From NCBI RefSeq assembly GCF_963665995.1, contig NZ_OY762512.1, positions 1,240,001 to 1,304,000 on the forward strand: 64,000 bases of DNA, read 5' to 3'. Below, in pieces: positions 43,519-53,470 of the stretch. Numbering within the stretch: the stretch's first letter is position 1; each line of letters opens with the position of its first letter. The position numbers were made by a program, and so were the translations under genes. This stretch comes from Pleurocapsa sp. FMAR1 (GTDB lineage Bacteria > Cyanobacteriota > Cyanobacteriia > Cyanobacteriales > Xenococcaceae). The notes beneath the pieces were generated by a model. That model searched no databases. It was given only the letters and a program-made list of their open reading frames with translations, and had not been told where the DNA came from.

Positions 43519-43929
43519 ATGATTACGAATTTAATTTTAGAAAATAAACAAACCTTAAAAGGAGTATTCGCCGTTTGTATGATTGTGGCAGGAATTACTC
43601 ATTTCATCGCTCCCCATACTTACGTCAAGATTGTGCCACCACAGCTACCCTATCCCGAAGCTATTGTCTATATCAGCGGCTTTTTTGAAATCTTAGGCGG
43701 TATTGGTTTATTAATTCCTTTGGTTAGTCAAGCTGCTGCTTGGGGTTTAGTATTGCTGCTGATTGCGGTTTATCCAGCTAATATAAATATGGCGGTTAAC
43801 AATATCCATCTTGATAATGTTCCTGATGGTAATTGGTTTCAGGCAATTAGGCTGCCGTTTCAATTTGTACTCATTGCTTGGGCATATTGGTATACAAGAT
43901 CGGATGCCAAAAGCGATGTCTATGACTAG
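43519..43929 (+). CDS. DoxX-like membrane protein
   Basis: A 136-residue protein with four hydrophobic segments (about residues 13-32, 50-72, 75-93, 110-127). The pattern AGITHFIAPHTYVKIVPPQLPYPEAIVYISGFFEILGGIGLLIP is typical of the DoxX/YphA type. Function is not established; some DoxX proteins work with dehydrogenases or redox partners, and the SDR gene just upstream fits such a pairing. Confidence 0.85.
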   Translation: MITNLILENKQTLKGVFAVCMIVAGITHFIAPHTYVKIVPPQLPYPEAIVYISGFFEILGGIGLLIPLVSQAAAWGLVLLLIAVYPANINMAVNNIHLDNVPDGNWFQAIRLPFQFVLIAWAYWYTRSDAKSDVYD

Positions 43930-43961
43930 ATCGACGATGAGTCGCCTTTGAGAATAAAAAG

Positions 43962-44168
43962 TCATTGCTGTTTCCACCATTTAAAGATAAGATCTCGTAC
44001 TTTTTCCTGCTTAGTTTCTATAAAGCTATTTAATTCATTTGCATAAGTAATTAGCTTCGTTTCTGGTTGTTTTATAAACAAGTCAGAACTTTTAAAATAA
44101 TCACACGCTTTTTCAAAGTTAAAAACCTGTTTTGAAACATAGTATAAAGTCGCTTCTTGATCTGTCAT
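43962..44168 (-). CDS. Small hypothetical protein
   Basis: A possible 68-residue soluble protein with alternating charged and aromatic residues (QVFNFEKACDYFKSSDLF; then VRDLIFKWWKQQ). Its predicted helices and lack of low complexity make it more credible than the average short frame, but I recognise no family. Converges with the DoxX-like gene. Confidence 0.4.
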   Translation of the reverse strand: MTDQEATLYYVSKQVFNFEKACDYFKSSDLFIKQPETKLITYANELNSFIETKQEKVRDLIFKWWKQQ

Positions 44169-44194
44169 CTAATTTATCTAACTACATCAAAATC

Positions 44195-44236
44195 ACAAAG
44201 GAAAATAATTCAGATCATCGAATTATTTTCCTTTGT
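44195..44236. terminator. Long perfect hairpin downstream of the VOC gene
   Basis: ACAAAGGAAAATAATTC at 44195-44211 is repeated inverted at 44220-44236, a perfect 17-bp stem with an 8-base loop. It sits about 195 bp after the stop of the VOC gene on the minus strand and just upstream of the small gene to its left. It can act as a bidirectional terminator or RNA-stabilising element. Confidence 0.55.
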
Positions 44237-44430
44237 AGGCGTTCTCTTGGAAAAACTCTTAAAAATTACTAAGTTGTCTAACTGAAATCTGCGTTTTTAA
44301 ATCGCGATCGCAATATTGTTTTTAATGATACGCTCTAGTTTTATTGTTATCTACCAATGGGTTAAGTTTATTAATCAAAAATACTGTCTAAAAAACTAAA
44401 AGCTAATAGCTCTTTTGATAAACTTTAGTT

Positions 44431-44841
44431 TTACTCTGCACCAACCATTTCTCCAGCTTGAAGTAGCTCTACTAAATTTCCTTCAGGATCTCTTACCAAA
44501 GCTAGCTTCACTCCCCAATCGGCAAAGTTCCAGGATGAAGAGACAACTTCCACATTTTTACTCTTTAAATACTCCAAGGCTTCATCTACGTCTTTGACTC
44601 CAAAACTTAAGGCGATCGCATCACCTTTTTGCTCAAAAGAAACAAGGGTTCGGCTGCCGAAGTATTCTTTGAGTTTACCGCGACACATGATAGTAAGTTT
44701 GGTTGTGCCATTGGTTAATTCAACATAGCGATCGACCTCAGAAATAAAAACAACCTCTAGCCCCAACACATCTCGATAAAACTGTAAACAAGTATCATAA
44801 TCGTTGACATACAGTCTGGTATAGGAAAAATTAAATTTCAT
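44431..44841 (-). CDS. VOC (glyoxalase/bleomycin-resistance) family protein
   Basis: A 136-residue protein with the two-fold beta-alpha-beta pattern of the vicinal oxygen chelate superfamily. The N-terminal unit reads FSYTRLYVNDYDTCLQFYRDVLGLEVVF, and the C-terminal unit ends VRDPEGNLVELLQ with the metal-ligand Glu. The other typical first-strand His is Tyr here (FSYTRLYV), so metal binding may be altered. Substrate unknown: lyase, dioxygenase or drug-binding functions are all found in this superfamily. Confidence 0.85.
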   Translation of the reverse strand: MKFNFSYTRLYVNDYDTCLQFYRDVLGLEVVFISEVDRYVELTNGTTKLTIMCRGKLKEYFGSRTLVSFEQKGDAIALSFGVKDVDEALEYLKSKNVEVVSSSWNFADWGVKLALVRDPEGNLVELLQAGEMVGAE

Positions 44842-45219
44842 TGATTTGGTTCTCGAATAAACGCTGCTACAGTTTTGTAATTGATAGATTTCTTACACAA
44901 ATTATGGTTGATTACCCGATCGGCAGGTAAAAGGTAAAAATTGTTGTTGGTTTATTTGTGCAAGCAGTTTCATAGATAAATAACTTCTTCATTTTAAAAG
45001 TTTCTGGCTACTTATTTTATCTTTTAGCCAAACTAAGCTAAAAAGAGTTTATCAAACTTGTGCCAGAGATTTATTGTATGCTGCCCTCAGAATTTATGGT
45101 AATTGCGCCATCCCCTAACGCACAGGCGCTAGCTTTGCGGTCAAAGCATTTAGAGATGTCTATTTCTAGAACTCTCTTTATTAATTCCGTTGTGCTTCTT
45201 AGAGAACAGGTTTTTTGTC
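44842..45219. other. Intergenic region before the potassium channel gene
   Basis: About 380 bp between divergent VOC and KirBac genes. AT-rich, with no RNA gene or clear operator recognised. Longer frames through it (45060-45266) are shadows. Confidence 0.35.
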
Positions 45220-45307
45220 ATGTGTGCCTCGTCACAAAACCCCAGACGCAGAAAACGTATTACTAAAAATGAACGTATATCTAGTCGTCGTGCTGCTAAA
45301 TTCCCAA

Positions 45308-45426
45308 TCAACTATCGTGATGGACGCATCGACATTCCTGGTGTAGATAGCTGGCATAGTTATTGGCGAGAGCCTTATTATTTAATGCTGACTGTACCTT
45401 GGTGGATATTCTTTTTATTGACTGCG
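45308..45426. repeat. Source copy of a 119-bp direct duplication
   Basis: This stretch of the channel gene (coding NYRDGRIDIPGVDSWHSYWR and the first helix start) is repeated exactly 427 bp further on. Confidence 0.9.
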
Positions 45427-45734
45427 ATCGCCTACTGTGGAGTTAATGCCCTTTTTGCTTTAGGTTATTTATTAGGAGGTGACTGTATTGCCCATGCTGA
45501 TTCTGGCTCATTTAGTGATGCCTTTTTCTTTAGCGTCCAAACGCTGGCTTCTCTCGGTTATGGAGCAATGTATCCTAATACCTTCTACGCAGATATATTA
45601 GTAACCATAGAAGCTTGGGTGGGAATTATTAGTATTGCCGTAATGACAGGATTAGTTTTTTCTAAGTTTTCCCGACCTACCGCTAGGGTGATATTTAGCA
45701 AAGTAGCCATTGTTAACGCGCATAATGGTATACC

Positions 45735-45853
45735 TCAACTATCGTGATGGACGCATCGACATTCCTGGTGTAGATAGCTGGCATAGTTATTGGCGAGAGC
45801 CTTATTATTTAATGCTGACTGTACCTTGGTGGATATTCTTTTTATTGACTGCG
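45735..45853. repeat. Inserted copy of the 119-bp direct duplication
   Basis: Identical by eye to 45308-45426, in the same orientation. It interrupts the channel gene between codons for NGIP and TLTM. The inserted segment plus one base is 120 bp long. Confidence 0.9.
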
Positions 45854-46563
45854 CCACTCTAACGATGCGGGCTGCTAACCAACGACATAATCAAATATTA
45901 CAGGCTCAAGTTCGGGTTTATTTGATGCGAGATGAAATAACTTCTGAAGGAGAATCTATGCGTCGATTTTATTTGTTAAAGTTGCTGAGAAATCAAACTC
46001 CAAGGTTTACCCTAAGCTGGACTATTATGCACCCAATTGATGAAACCAGTCCTTTATGGCAAGCCACCCCAGAATCTTTAGCCCAAACCAGAGCGATGCT
46101 GATTGTTTCTTTAAATGGAATCGATCAAACCGTCTATCAATCGCTTCATGCAACCCACACCTATAGTGTCAATGAGATTTTATGGAATCATAGTTTTGTA
46201 AATATTTTTCATGAAATTGAAGGACAACATTATATAGATTTCCAATGTTTTCACCAAACAGAGCGAATTAGCCAATAGACCTCTTGCACAAATTGTAGTC
46301 AATAAACATATCAACAAAGCTGAAAATATGAGTTTTTTATCTAATACATTTATCAAAAGTAATTAGATAAATAAACATTCTAAAACGTAATCTCAGCCAG
46401 TCAATTCGCAGATCAATCGCCTGGATTTTAAATCTGCCCTTACCACAATTACTGGCTGGCAGAAGTGATGAATGTCTACTACTTTATGTGATTTGACTCA
46501 ATAGGAATCTGCATTCTGCCGATTAACTTGGGATTGTAAAAACAATTTTGAGAACAAATCACT

Positions 46564-47529
46564 ATGGCTACTTTAATAGAATCAATTCATAGCAACAATA
46601 TTATGCTTGGAAGTTCTGGTAATGATACCTTATGGGCTGGTAGGGGGGATGACCTCGTGTATGGTTATGCAGGGAACGATAAGTTGACTGGTCATTTGGG
46701 CAACGATACGCTGCTGGGGGGTGAAGGCGACGATAGTATCTATGGCGGTGAAGGCAACGATAGTATGGTTGGGGGCGCGGGAAATGACTCTATATGGGAT
46801 GGTATTGGAGATGATTTCTTAGATGGTGGTAACGGTAATGATAGGTTAGATGCTTACATAGGAAACGATACACTAATTGGTGGTAATGGCGACGATTTAC
46901 TGATGGGTGGTGAAGATGTCGCTTGGGCGCCTGGCAAAGATTGGGGTCCCGATCGAGATGTTTTAGATGGTGGTGCAGGCAATGATACCTTATCTGGTGG
47001 AGCCGATGATGACTTGCTTTATGGTGGATCTGGTCACGATCGATTGGGGGGAACTTCAGGAAATGATACGCTATTTGGTGATACAGGTATGGATAGTCTT
47101 TACGGTGGTGTAGGAGACGATCTTATGTTTGGAGGTGCTGATAATGATCGATTCTGGGGTAACGAAGGCAACGATAGAATGTCAGGAGATAACGGTCATG
47201 ACAATCTGCTCGGTGGAGACGGTAATGACATCCTCATTGGTGGAAATGGTAAAGACACGTTAGATGGAGGTTCAGGCTCTGATATTTATGTATTAGAGTA
47301 CAATAGCGGTAAAGATCTTATACTGGGTTTCCAAGATGGGGTAGATCGTCTGGGTTTATCTAAAGGATTAAGCTTTACTGACTTGACTTTTGTCTCCATA
47401 GGAAACGTTAACGGAACAAATATACTAAAAGATGGAGAGCTTTTAGCCACCTTATACGGTGCTAAACCTGACTTGCTCGATCAAAGTGATTTCGTTACAG
47501 AAGGATTTGACAAAAATTCATGGAGCTAA
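46564..47529 (+). CDS. RTX (haemolysin-type calcium-binding repeat) protein
   Basis: A 321-residue protein made almost wholly of nonapeptide GGxGxDxxx repeats from about residue 18 to 245 (for example LLGGEGDDSIYGGEGNDSM, MFGGADNDRFWGNEGNDRM). These form parallel beta-rolls that bind Ca2+ between turns. The C-terminal 75 residues (SDIYVLEYNSGKDLILGFQDGVDRLGL) match the terminal part of RTX modules, where the type I secretion signal lies. There is no signal peptide and no enzymatic domain, and the ABC/MFP secretion genes are not nearby. Likely exported by type I secretion; role unknown. Confidence 0.92.
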   Translation: MATLIESIHSNNIMLGSSGNDTLWAGRGDDLVYGYAGNDKLTGHLGNDTLLGGEGDDSIYGGEGNDSMVGGAGNDSIWDGIGDDFLDGGNGNDRLDAYIGNDTLIGGNGDDLLMGGEDVAWAPGKDWGPDRDVLDGGAGNDTLSGGADDDLLYGGSGHDRLGGTSGNDTLFGDTGMDSLYGGVGDDLMFGGADNDRFWGNEGNDRMSGDNGHDNLLGGDGNDILIGGNGKDTLDGGSGSDIYVLEYNSGKDLILGFQDGVDRLGLSKGLSFTDLTFVSIGNVNGTNILKDGELLATLYGAKPDLLDQSDFVTEGFDKNSWS

Positions 47530-47579
47530 TATCAATTCTCAAGAATTGGCTAGAGAGATAAAGCATTAGTAAAATATTC

Positions 47580-47769
47580 CTAACCTACTAAAGAAACAAT
47601 AATATCTGTAGATAAAGAATCCAAAATTTGGGCAACTTTATTCTTGACATCATCTAAATCAGTGAACCAAGGTGAGCTTAAGCGATATTTAATATATTCC
47701 CATACTCTTTCAATTAGATTTACTAAATGCGGACAAGTCCTTTCTGGGTAACCAAGGATTTGTCCGCAT
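47580..47769 (-). pseudogene. 3' remnant of an IS630 family transposase with an inserted hairpin
   Basis: The minus strand reads NLIERVWEYIKYRLSSPWFT, then DLDDVKNKVAQILDSLSTDI and a stop, the C-terminal end of an IS630-type transposase after its catalytic PDxNxIE motif. The residues before NLIERVW are replaced by a hairpin: ATGCGGACAAGTCC at 47727-47740 is answered by GGATTTGTCCGCAT at 47756-47769 with one mismatch. All upstream transposase sequence is absent. Confidence 0.7.
47727..47769. repeat. Hairpin repeat at the edge of the IS630 remnant
   Basis: Two 14-bp arms with one mismatch and a 15-bp loop. It may be a terminal structure of a small non-autonomous element or a terminator-like repeat. 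No poly-T run follows. Confidence 0.5.
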
Positions 47770-47845
47770 CTAGGGGGTTGAAATAATAAAATAATATTAT
47801 CTGATATTTTCAGTTTCTTAGCGGTATGGATAGGAGATTATCTAA

Positions 47846-48379
47846 TTGAACAATGAGAATTGGTACAACTTGCAGTTGATGAGCCAATACAACCAGTGGA
47901 TGAACCAAAAAATATATCAGGCTGCTCAACAATTAGGGAATGAGGCAAGTCAGCAAGATCAAAGAGCATTTTTTGGCTCAATTTTTGGCACGCTCAATCA
48001 TATTTGGGTGGCAGATATTATTTGGCTGAGAAGATTTTCTCAACATCCTCAGCAATATTCAAGTTTGAGCAGTTTACCAAAATTATCTAGCTATACAGCG
48101 TTAGATCAGTTGGTAGCTAACGATATCGAGACGCTAAACAAATTAAGACAAGAACTGGATCGGACTATTATTCAATGGTGTGAGAAAATTGCACCAGCAG
48201 ATTTGGAACATAGTCTTGAATACTTTGATACTAAAGAAAATCTATATAATAAAAACTTTGGTCTGTTGCTCCAGCATTTTTTCAACCATCAAACTCATCA
48301 TAGAGGACAAGTTTCTACTTTGATCGTTCAGCAGGGAGTTGATGTAGGGGTTACGGATTTACTGAAACTTATTCCCTAA
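47846..48379 (+). CDS. DinB family protein
   Basis: A 177-residue four-helix-bundle protein of the DinB/YfiT superfamily. The metal-site histidines are visible: LNHIWVADIIWLRRF for the first, and FFNHQTHHRGQVSTL for the second and third. These proteins act as metal-dependent thiol S-transferases or of unknown function; substrate unknown. Translation likely starts at TTG 47846, which has TAGGAGA 9-15 bases upstream; no nearer ATG fits. It follows the IS630 remnant. Confidence 0.88.
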   Translation: MNNENWYNLQLMSQYNQWMNQKIYQAAQQLGNEASQQDQRAFFGSIFGTLNHIWVADIIWLRRFSQHPQQYSSLSSLPKLSSYTALDQLVANDIETLNKLRQELDRTIIQWCEKIAPADLEHSLEYFDTKENLYNKNFGLLLQHFFNHQTHHRGQVSTLIVQQGVDVGVTDLLKLIP

Positions 48380-48511
48380 CAGCATTAGGTTTCTGGCTAT
48401 TGAACTAACCATTGATAACCTGCTAATTTTCAAGCCAATTGCCAAAAGGTTAAGAACTTTGGTAGCTGTTGATAACCTCTGAGTTCCTGTCGCCCTGTAA
48501 AATTGAAATAA

Positions 48512-50269
<1,758 letters not shown>

Positions 50270-50340
50270 CTGACGTTGCACATTTAATTTAACTGCTGTG
50301 ACGGGGTGACGGGGAGAAACTACGCAGGTAGCAAGTCTAT

Positions 50341-50380
50341 CCCCAAGTCGCCAAGTCCCCAAATCCTCAAGTCCCCAAGC
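50341..50380. repeat. Short tandem repeats (CCCCAAGT-like) after pgm
   Basis: Degenerate copies of an 8-bp unit (CCCCAAGT, CGCCAAGT, CCCCAAAT, CCTCAAGT, CCCCAAG). Such short tandem repeats are common between cyanobacterial genes. A GACGGGGT repeat lies just before (50299-50315). Confidence 0.7.
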
Positions 50381-50419
50381 CTTACAGATTAATTAGTGCG
50401 TAATATCAGTTACATAAAT

Positions 50420-50451
50420 AAGTAGGGGCGAACAGCCGTTCGCCCCTACTT
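50420..50451. repeat. Dispersed hairpin repeat overlapping the end of dndE
   Basis: AAGTAGGGGCGAAC at 50420-50433 pairs perfectly with GTTCGCCCCTACTT at 50438-50451 around a 4-base loop. The sequence GTAGGGGCGAAC is a repeat type I recognise from many cyanobacterial genomes. It contains the TAG stop of dndE (50446-50448) and can act as terminator for both converging genes. Confidence 0.75.
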
Positions 50452-50832
50452 GTTCTCAACAAGCTCGACCAAATCTTCTATCTGTTTAATCTGACTATTT
50501 CCAGCTAGATAACCAATACCACGATGAAGATGTAAAACAAACTGCTGTTTCAACGTATCGGCATCTGTTTTCAACCCATCTTGATGACATCTTTGTTTCA
50601 AGGCAATTAATAAAATATCTGCTATTTCTCCGCCAAAAACATTCCAGGCTATTTCTACTTTACTATCAGTTTTAATTGGCACAGGAGAAGGAACGCTTGG
50701 TTCAGCCAAAGAACGGCAAAAAGCCCAGCGACAAAGAATATTCCACTGTTTTATTTTCGTATTGCGCTTTAGTTTAACTAGCTGATCTTCGGCACTGCTA
50801 GAAAGGCGAACTCTCTCGATCGGATTTTCCAT
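50446..50832 (-). CDS. dndE: DNA sulfur modification protein DndE, without other dnd genes
   Basis: A 128-residue protein that matches DndE: VRLSSSAEDQLVKLKRNTKIKQWNILCRWAFCRSLAEPS, then AWNVFGGEIADILLIALKQRC, then LHLHRGIGYLAG. DndE takes part with DndC and DndD (and the cysteine desulfurase DndA) in placing sulfur into the DNA backbone; its structure suggests binding of nicked DNA. Normally dndBCDE lie together, but here neighbours are pgm and an ABC permease. The last codons and the stop lie in a dispersed hairpin repeat. No dndF-H restriction genes are present. Function as an isolated gene is unclear. Confidence 0.85.
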   Translation of the reverse strand: MENPIERVRLSSSAEDQLVKLKRNTKIKQWNILCRWAFCRSLAEPSVPSPVPIKTDSKVEIAWNVFGGEIADILLIALKQRCHQDGLKTDADTLKQQFVLHLHRGIGYLAGNSQIKQIEDLVELVENK

Positions 50833-50957
50833 AGTTTGATCTTTGGTTGATTGTTAGTTATTAGTTTTCCGCAAGCTGCAAGGCTATCTGCTGATGAATC
50901 ACTTAAGCAGTCAATATTCTATTAAAAACTGAAGACTAAAGACTAAAGACTAAAAAC

Positions 50958-52079
50958 TTATTTGTTTTGATACAGGCTGCGAGGATCTAAAGCATCCCGT
51001 AAACCGTCTCCTAATAAATTAAAGGCTAAAACGGTCAAGATAATTAATAGCGCAGGAGGAATAATCAACCAAGGTTGTAATACCAAAATAGAGGCATTGG
51101 TAGCAGAGGACAATAAGTTACCCCAGCTAGGATCTTTTGATTGAATACCTAAACCAATCAAGCTGAGAGTTGCTTCGGCAATAATGAAACCAGGTACAGC
51201 TAAAGTTGCAGAGATAATTATATAGGTGGCTGTCTGGGGTAAGATATGACGCACAATAATGTAAATAGGATTAGCACCCATAGCATTTGCTGCTTGCACA
51301 AACTCCTGTTCTTTAATAGATAAGACTTGCCCTCTAATTACCCGCGCCAAACCAGACCAACTAATAAAAGAAGTAATCAGAACAATAAGTAAAAAAGTTT
51401 GCGCGCTGCTTAAACCAGGAGGTAAGACAGACGCTAAAGCAATTAACAGGTAAATTCCTGGAATAGTCATTAAAACTTCTACCACTCGCATAGCAACTGC
51501 ATCAATCCAGCCTCCGAAATAGCCTGAGATTCCACCAATTAGCATTCCTAGAGGATAAGAAATAGCAATCCCTGCAAGTCCAATAAATAAGCTAATTCTG
51601 CCACCAAACAAAAGACGACTAAACAAGTCTCTTCCCTGTTCATCAGTGCCAAGCAGATTAATTCGAGCTTTGTTTATAGTACCGAAAAGATGTCTGTTTA
51701 GAGGAATACCAGGAAATATGGCAACTGGCTCAAATTTAGGCGGTAATGGTAAAGAAATCTCAAATAAGTTATAGGGATTACCTTTGACCAAGAAAGCAAT
51801 GGGAGAAGGTTTTTCTTGGTTAATGATTAATAAGCGATCGCCTGTGTTAATATCAGTTACCCCTTGAGTTGTCGGATAGACAAAAGGAGCAGTGATTTTT
51901 CTAGCTGGATTGCGCCAGTGTATTGCTGTAGGAGGCAAAAGTGAACCTTCAACCTGAGAATCATAAGGCGAATAAGGTGCAATAAAATCAGCAAATATAG
52001 CAGAAAGATAAAAGATGATTAAAAGGGTTGCTCCTAAACGTGCCAAGGTGTTTTTCTGAAGCTTTTGCCACCAGTTCAT
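50958..52079 (-). CDS. OppC/DppC-type ABC transporter permease
   Basis: A 373-residue inner-membrane permease of peptide/nickel importers. One N-terminal helix (LGATLLIIFYLSAIFADFIAPYSP) is followed by a periplasmic segment of about 110 residues longer than usual, then LLGTDEQGRDLFSRLLFGGRISL, the family signature, and five more helices with the cytoplasmic EAA loop QEFVQAANAMGANPIYIIVRHILP. It ends LGDGLRDALDP, as normal. The partner permease (OppB), ATPases and binding protein are not nearby. The substrate is unknown. Confidence 0.92.
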   Translation of the reverse strand: MNWWQKLQKNTLARLGATLLIIFYLSAIFADFIAPYSPYDSQVEGSLLPPTAIHWRNPARKITAPFVYPTTQGVTDINTGDRLLIINQEKPSPIAFLVKGNPYNLFEISLPLPPKFEPVAIFPGIPLNRHLFGTINKARINLLGTDEQGRDLFSRLLFGGRISLFIGLAGIAISYPLGMLIGGISGYFGGWIDAVAMRVVEVLMTIPGIYLLIALASVLPPGLSSAQTFLLIVLITSFISWSGLARVIRGQVLSIKEQEFVQAANAMGANPIYIIVRHILPQTATYIIISATLAVPGFIIAEATLSLIGLGIQSKDPSWGNLLSSATNASILVLQPWLIIPPALLIILTVLAFNLLGDGLRDALDPRSLYQNK

Positions 52080-52128
52080 AGGCTATATAAGTAAGTAGGT
52101 GTAATTAAATATGAAATGGCTTTAATAA

Positions 52129-52157
52129 AGGTCAGAGGTCAGAGGTCAGAGGTCAGG
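52129..52157. repeat. Tandem repeat AGGTCAG x4
   Basis: Four head-to-tail copies of the heptamer AGGTCAG between the permease and the XRE/GrpE-like gene. It is a short tandem repeat type known from cyanobacteria. Confidence 0.85.
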
Positions 52158-52230
52158 GCAAAAAGTTAGTGTTGGTATCTTATAAATGATTTCGCCCACC
52201 TACTTAAATATTTTTTTAGACAAAATTTAT

Positions 52231-52253
52231 CCCTCATCCCTCATCCCTCATCG
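52231..52253. repeat. Tandem repeat CCCTCAT x3 at the end of the XRE/GrpE-like gene
   Basis: Three copies of the heptamer CCCTCAT, reading GATGAGGGATGAGG on the gene strand; the gene's TGA stop (52241-52243) is inside it. Confidence 0.8.
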
Positions 52254-52915
52254 CTTATTTCCACTGGACTCACTTTTGCTTTATACAATAATTTATCCTC
52301 TTGTTTATAGCCCACGTAACGAACTTTTACCAACTCTCCTGGTTCTGCTGTTCCTTTTAATAATTGATGATATTGAGGATCGTAAAATAACTCTTCTCCT
52401 ACACTAGCAATAGTTTTTATATCCCACTGCTTTAATAATTGTTCTATGGGTTTTACCAAGCTGAGTAATCTCTCTGCTGGTAGCTGGGGGTTTTTATGAA
52501 CAGCAGCTACAGCCGTCGGCCACTGTAGTAACCAAGATTCTATCGTTTCTAGGCTCGCTTGTTGAAATTCTGCTTCTAAAAATTCTTGTTGCTCAAGCAT
52601 TTCCTGCTGAAGTTTTTGATACTCTTGTTGACAAGCTGTTAAGGCATCGCGATTTTCAGTTTTTTGTAGCTTAGTGTTTTCTGTAGATTGCTCGACAAAA
52701 GTTTCTACTAAACTGTCTATCGATACATTCAGTGCTTTGGCAATACGCGCGATCGCATCTACAGATAGATTACGAATCAATCCTCTTTGGATTCTAATTA
52801 ACTGTAATCGAGCAACGTTTGCCTCTTGAGATAGTTCTTCTAGATCCGATATATCTACCTGCTGCATCAAATCCTGTAGCAGTTGCTTATTGGTTTCGTA
52901 TGAATATTGATTCAT
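52241..52915 (-). CDS. XRE-type HTH protein fused to a GrpE-like domain
   Basis: A 224-residue protein. Residues about 18-75 form a Cro/C1-type helix-turn-helix (LSQEANVARLQLIRIQRGLIRNLSVDAIARIAKALNVSID). A coiled coil rich in Gln, Glu and Leu (about 80-125) follows, then a C-terminal region with EELFYDPQYHQLLKGTAEPGELVKVRYVGYKQEDKLLYKAKV, resembling the GrpE beta domain. GrpE is the nucleotide exchange factor of DnaK. The combination suggests a DNA-binding regulator working with a chaperone, or simply a derived fold; function unknown. The stop codon lies in a heptamer repeat. Confidence 0.8.
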   Translation of the reverse strand: MNQYSYETNKQLLQDLMQQVDISDLEELSQEANVARLQLIRIQRGLIRNLSVDAIARIAKALNVSIDSLVETFVEQSTENTKLQKTENRDALTACQQEYQKLQQEMLEQQEFLEAEFQQASLETIESWLLQWPTAVAAVHKNPQLPAERLLSLVKPIEQLLKQWDIKTIASVGEELFYDPQYHQLLKGTAEPGELVKVRYVGYKQEDKLLYKAKVSPVEISDEG

Positions 52916-53081
52916 CCTGCAATATTTATGAATAAATAGTTAATTTAATTTATTTTTCTAGTCTATCAAGCCTTTTTTTTAAATCTCATTAACATTTTCA
53001 ACTCCCTTAACTGTTGTCGGATGTTATTTTATGAATTAACCAACGAGATTTGCAACAAAAAAGATTAGAGAGAAATTTAAC

Positions 53082-53429
53082 ATGGCTGCAAAACGCAATT
53101 CCCAACGTCAACCCATTGCTTATCAAGAATTTGGCAATACTGATAATTCTCAGGCATTAGAAAGAGGAGTGCCTGATTTACCACCCCAACAGCAAGATCT
53201 CAGAATACAAGCGACTCGTTCTGGCAGAAAAGGCAAAACAGTAACGATAATCACTGGGTTTCAGCATAAACCCGAAACTCTCAGCAAGCTATTAAAACAG
53301 CTAAAAGCTAAATGTGGCACTGGCGGCACTGTCAAAGATAATAGTCTAGAAATTCAAGGAGAACATAAGCAAAAACTCCTAGAGTTATTAATTCAATCAG
53401 GTTACAAAGCCAAAATCAGTGGTGGTTAA
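53082..53429 (+). CDS. SUI1/eIF1-like translation factor (YciH)
   Basis: A 115-residue protein with a flexible first 45 residues and a SUI1 domain (KGKTVTIITGFQHKPETLSKLLKQLKAKCGTGGTVKDNSLEIQGEHKQKLLELLIQSGYKAK). The GTGGTVK segment is the family's core loop. Bacterial YciH may help start-codon discrimination together with IF3; its role in cyanobacteria is not established. Confidence 0.92.
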   Translation: MAAKRNSQRQPIAYQEFGNTDNSQALERGVPDLPPQQQDLRIQATRSGRKGKTVTIITGFQHKPETLSKLLKQLKAKCGTGGTVKDNSLEIQGEHKQKLLELLIQSGYKAKISGG

Positions 53430-53470
53430 TGATTAACATCAGTGCTACAGGTTTTAAGCTGTAAACCTTT

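Larger units (their letters stand above)
45220..46278 (+). pseudogene. KirBac-type inward-rectifier potassium channel, broken by an internal duplication
   Basis: The first part (from ATG 45220) gives two transmembrane helices with the K+ filter VQTLASLGYGAMYP and the inner helix ISIAVMTGLVFSKFSRP, then VAIVNAHNGIP. The cytoplasmic Ig-like domain continues at 45854 with TLTMRAANQRHNQILQAQVRVYL and ends near 46278. Between the halves lies a 119-bp copy of 45308-45426 inserted at 45735-45853, which introduces a stop (TGA) after NGIPQLS. Removing 120 bp restores HNGIPTLTMRAANQ in frame. Intact KirBac channels carry K+ across the inner membrane. True mutation or assembly artefact is open. Confidence 0.88.

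Noticed and set aside
45790-45860. Alternative start of a separate gene for the channel's cytoplasmic part
   Set aside because: The first residues come from the duplicated segment in a wrong frame; the true channel frame begins only after 45854.
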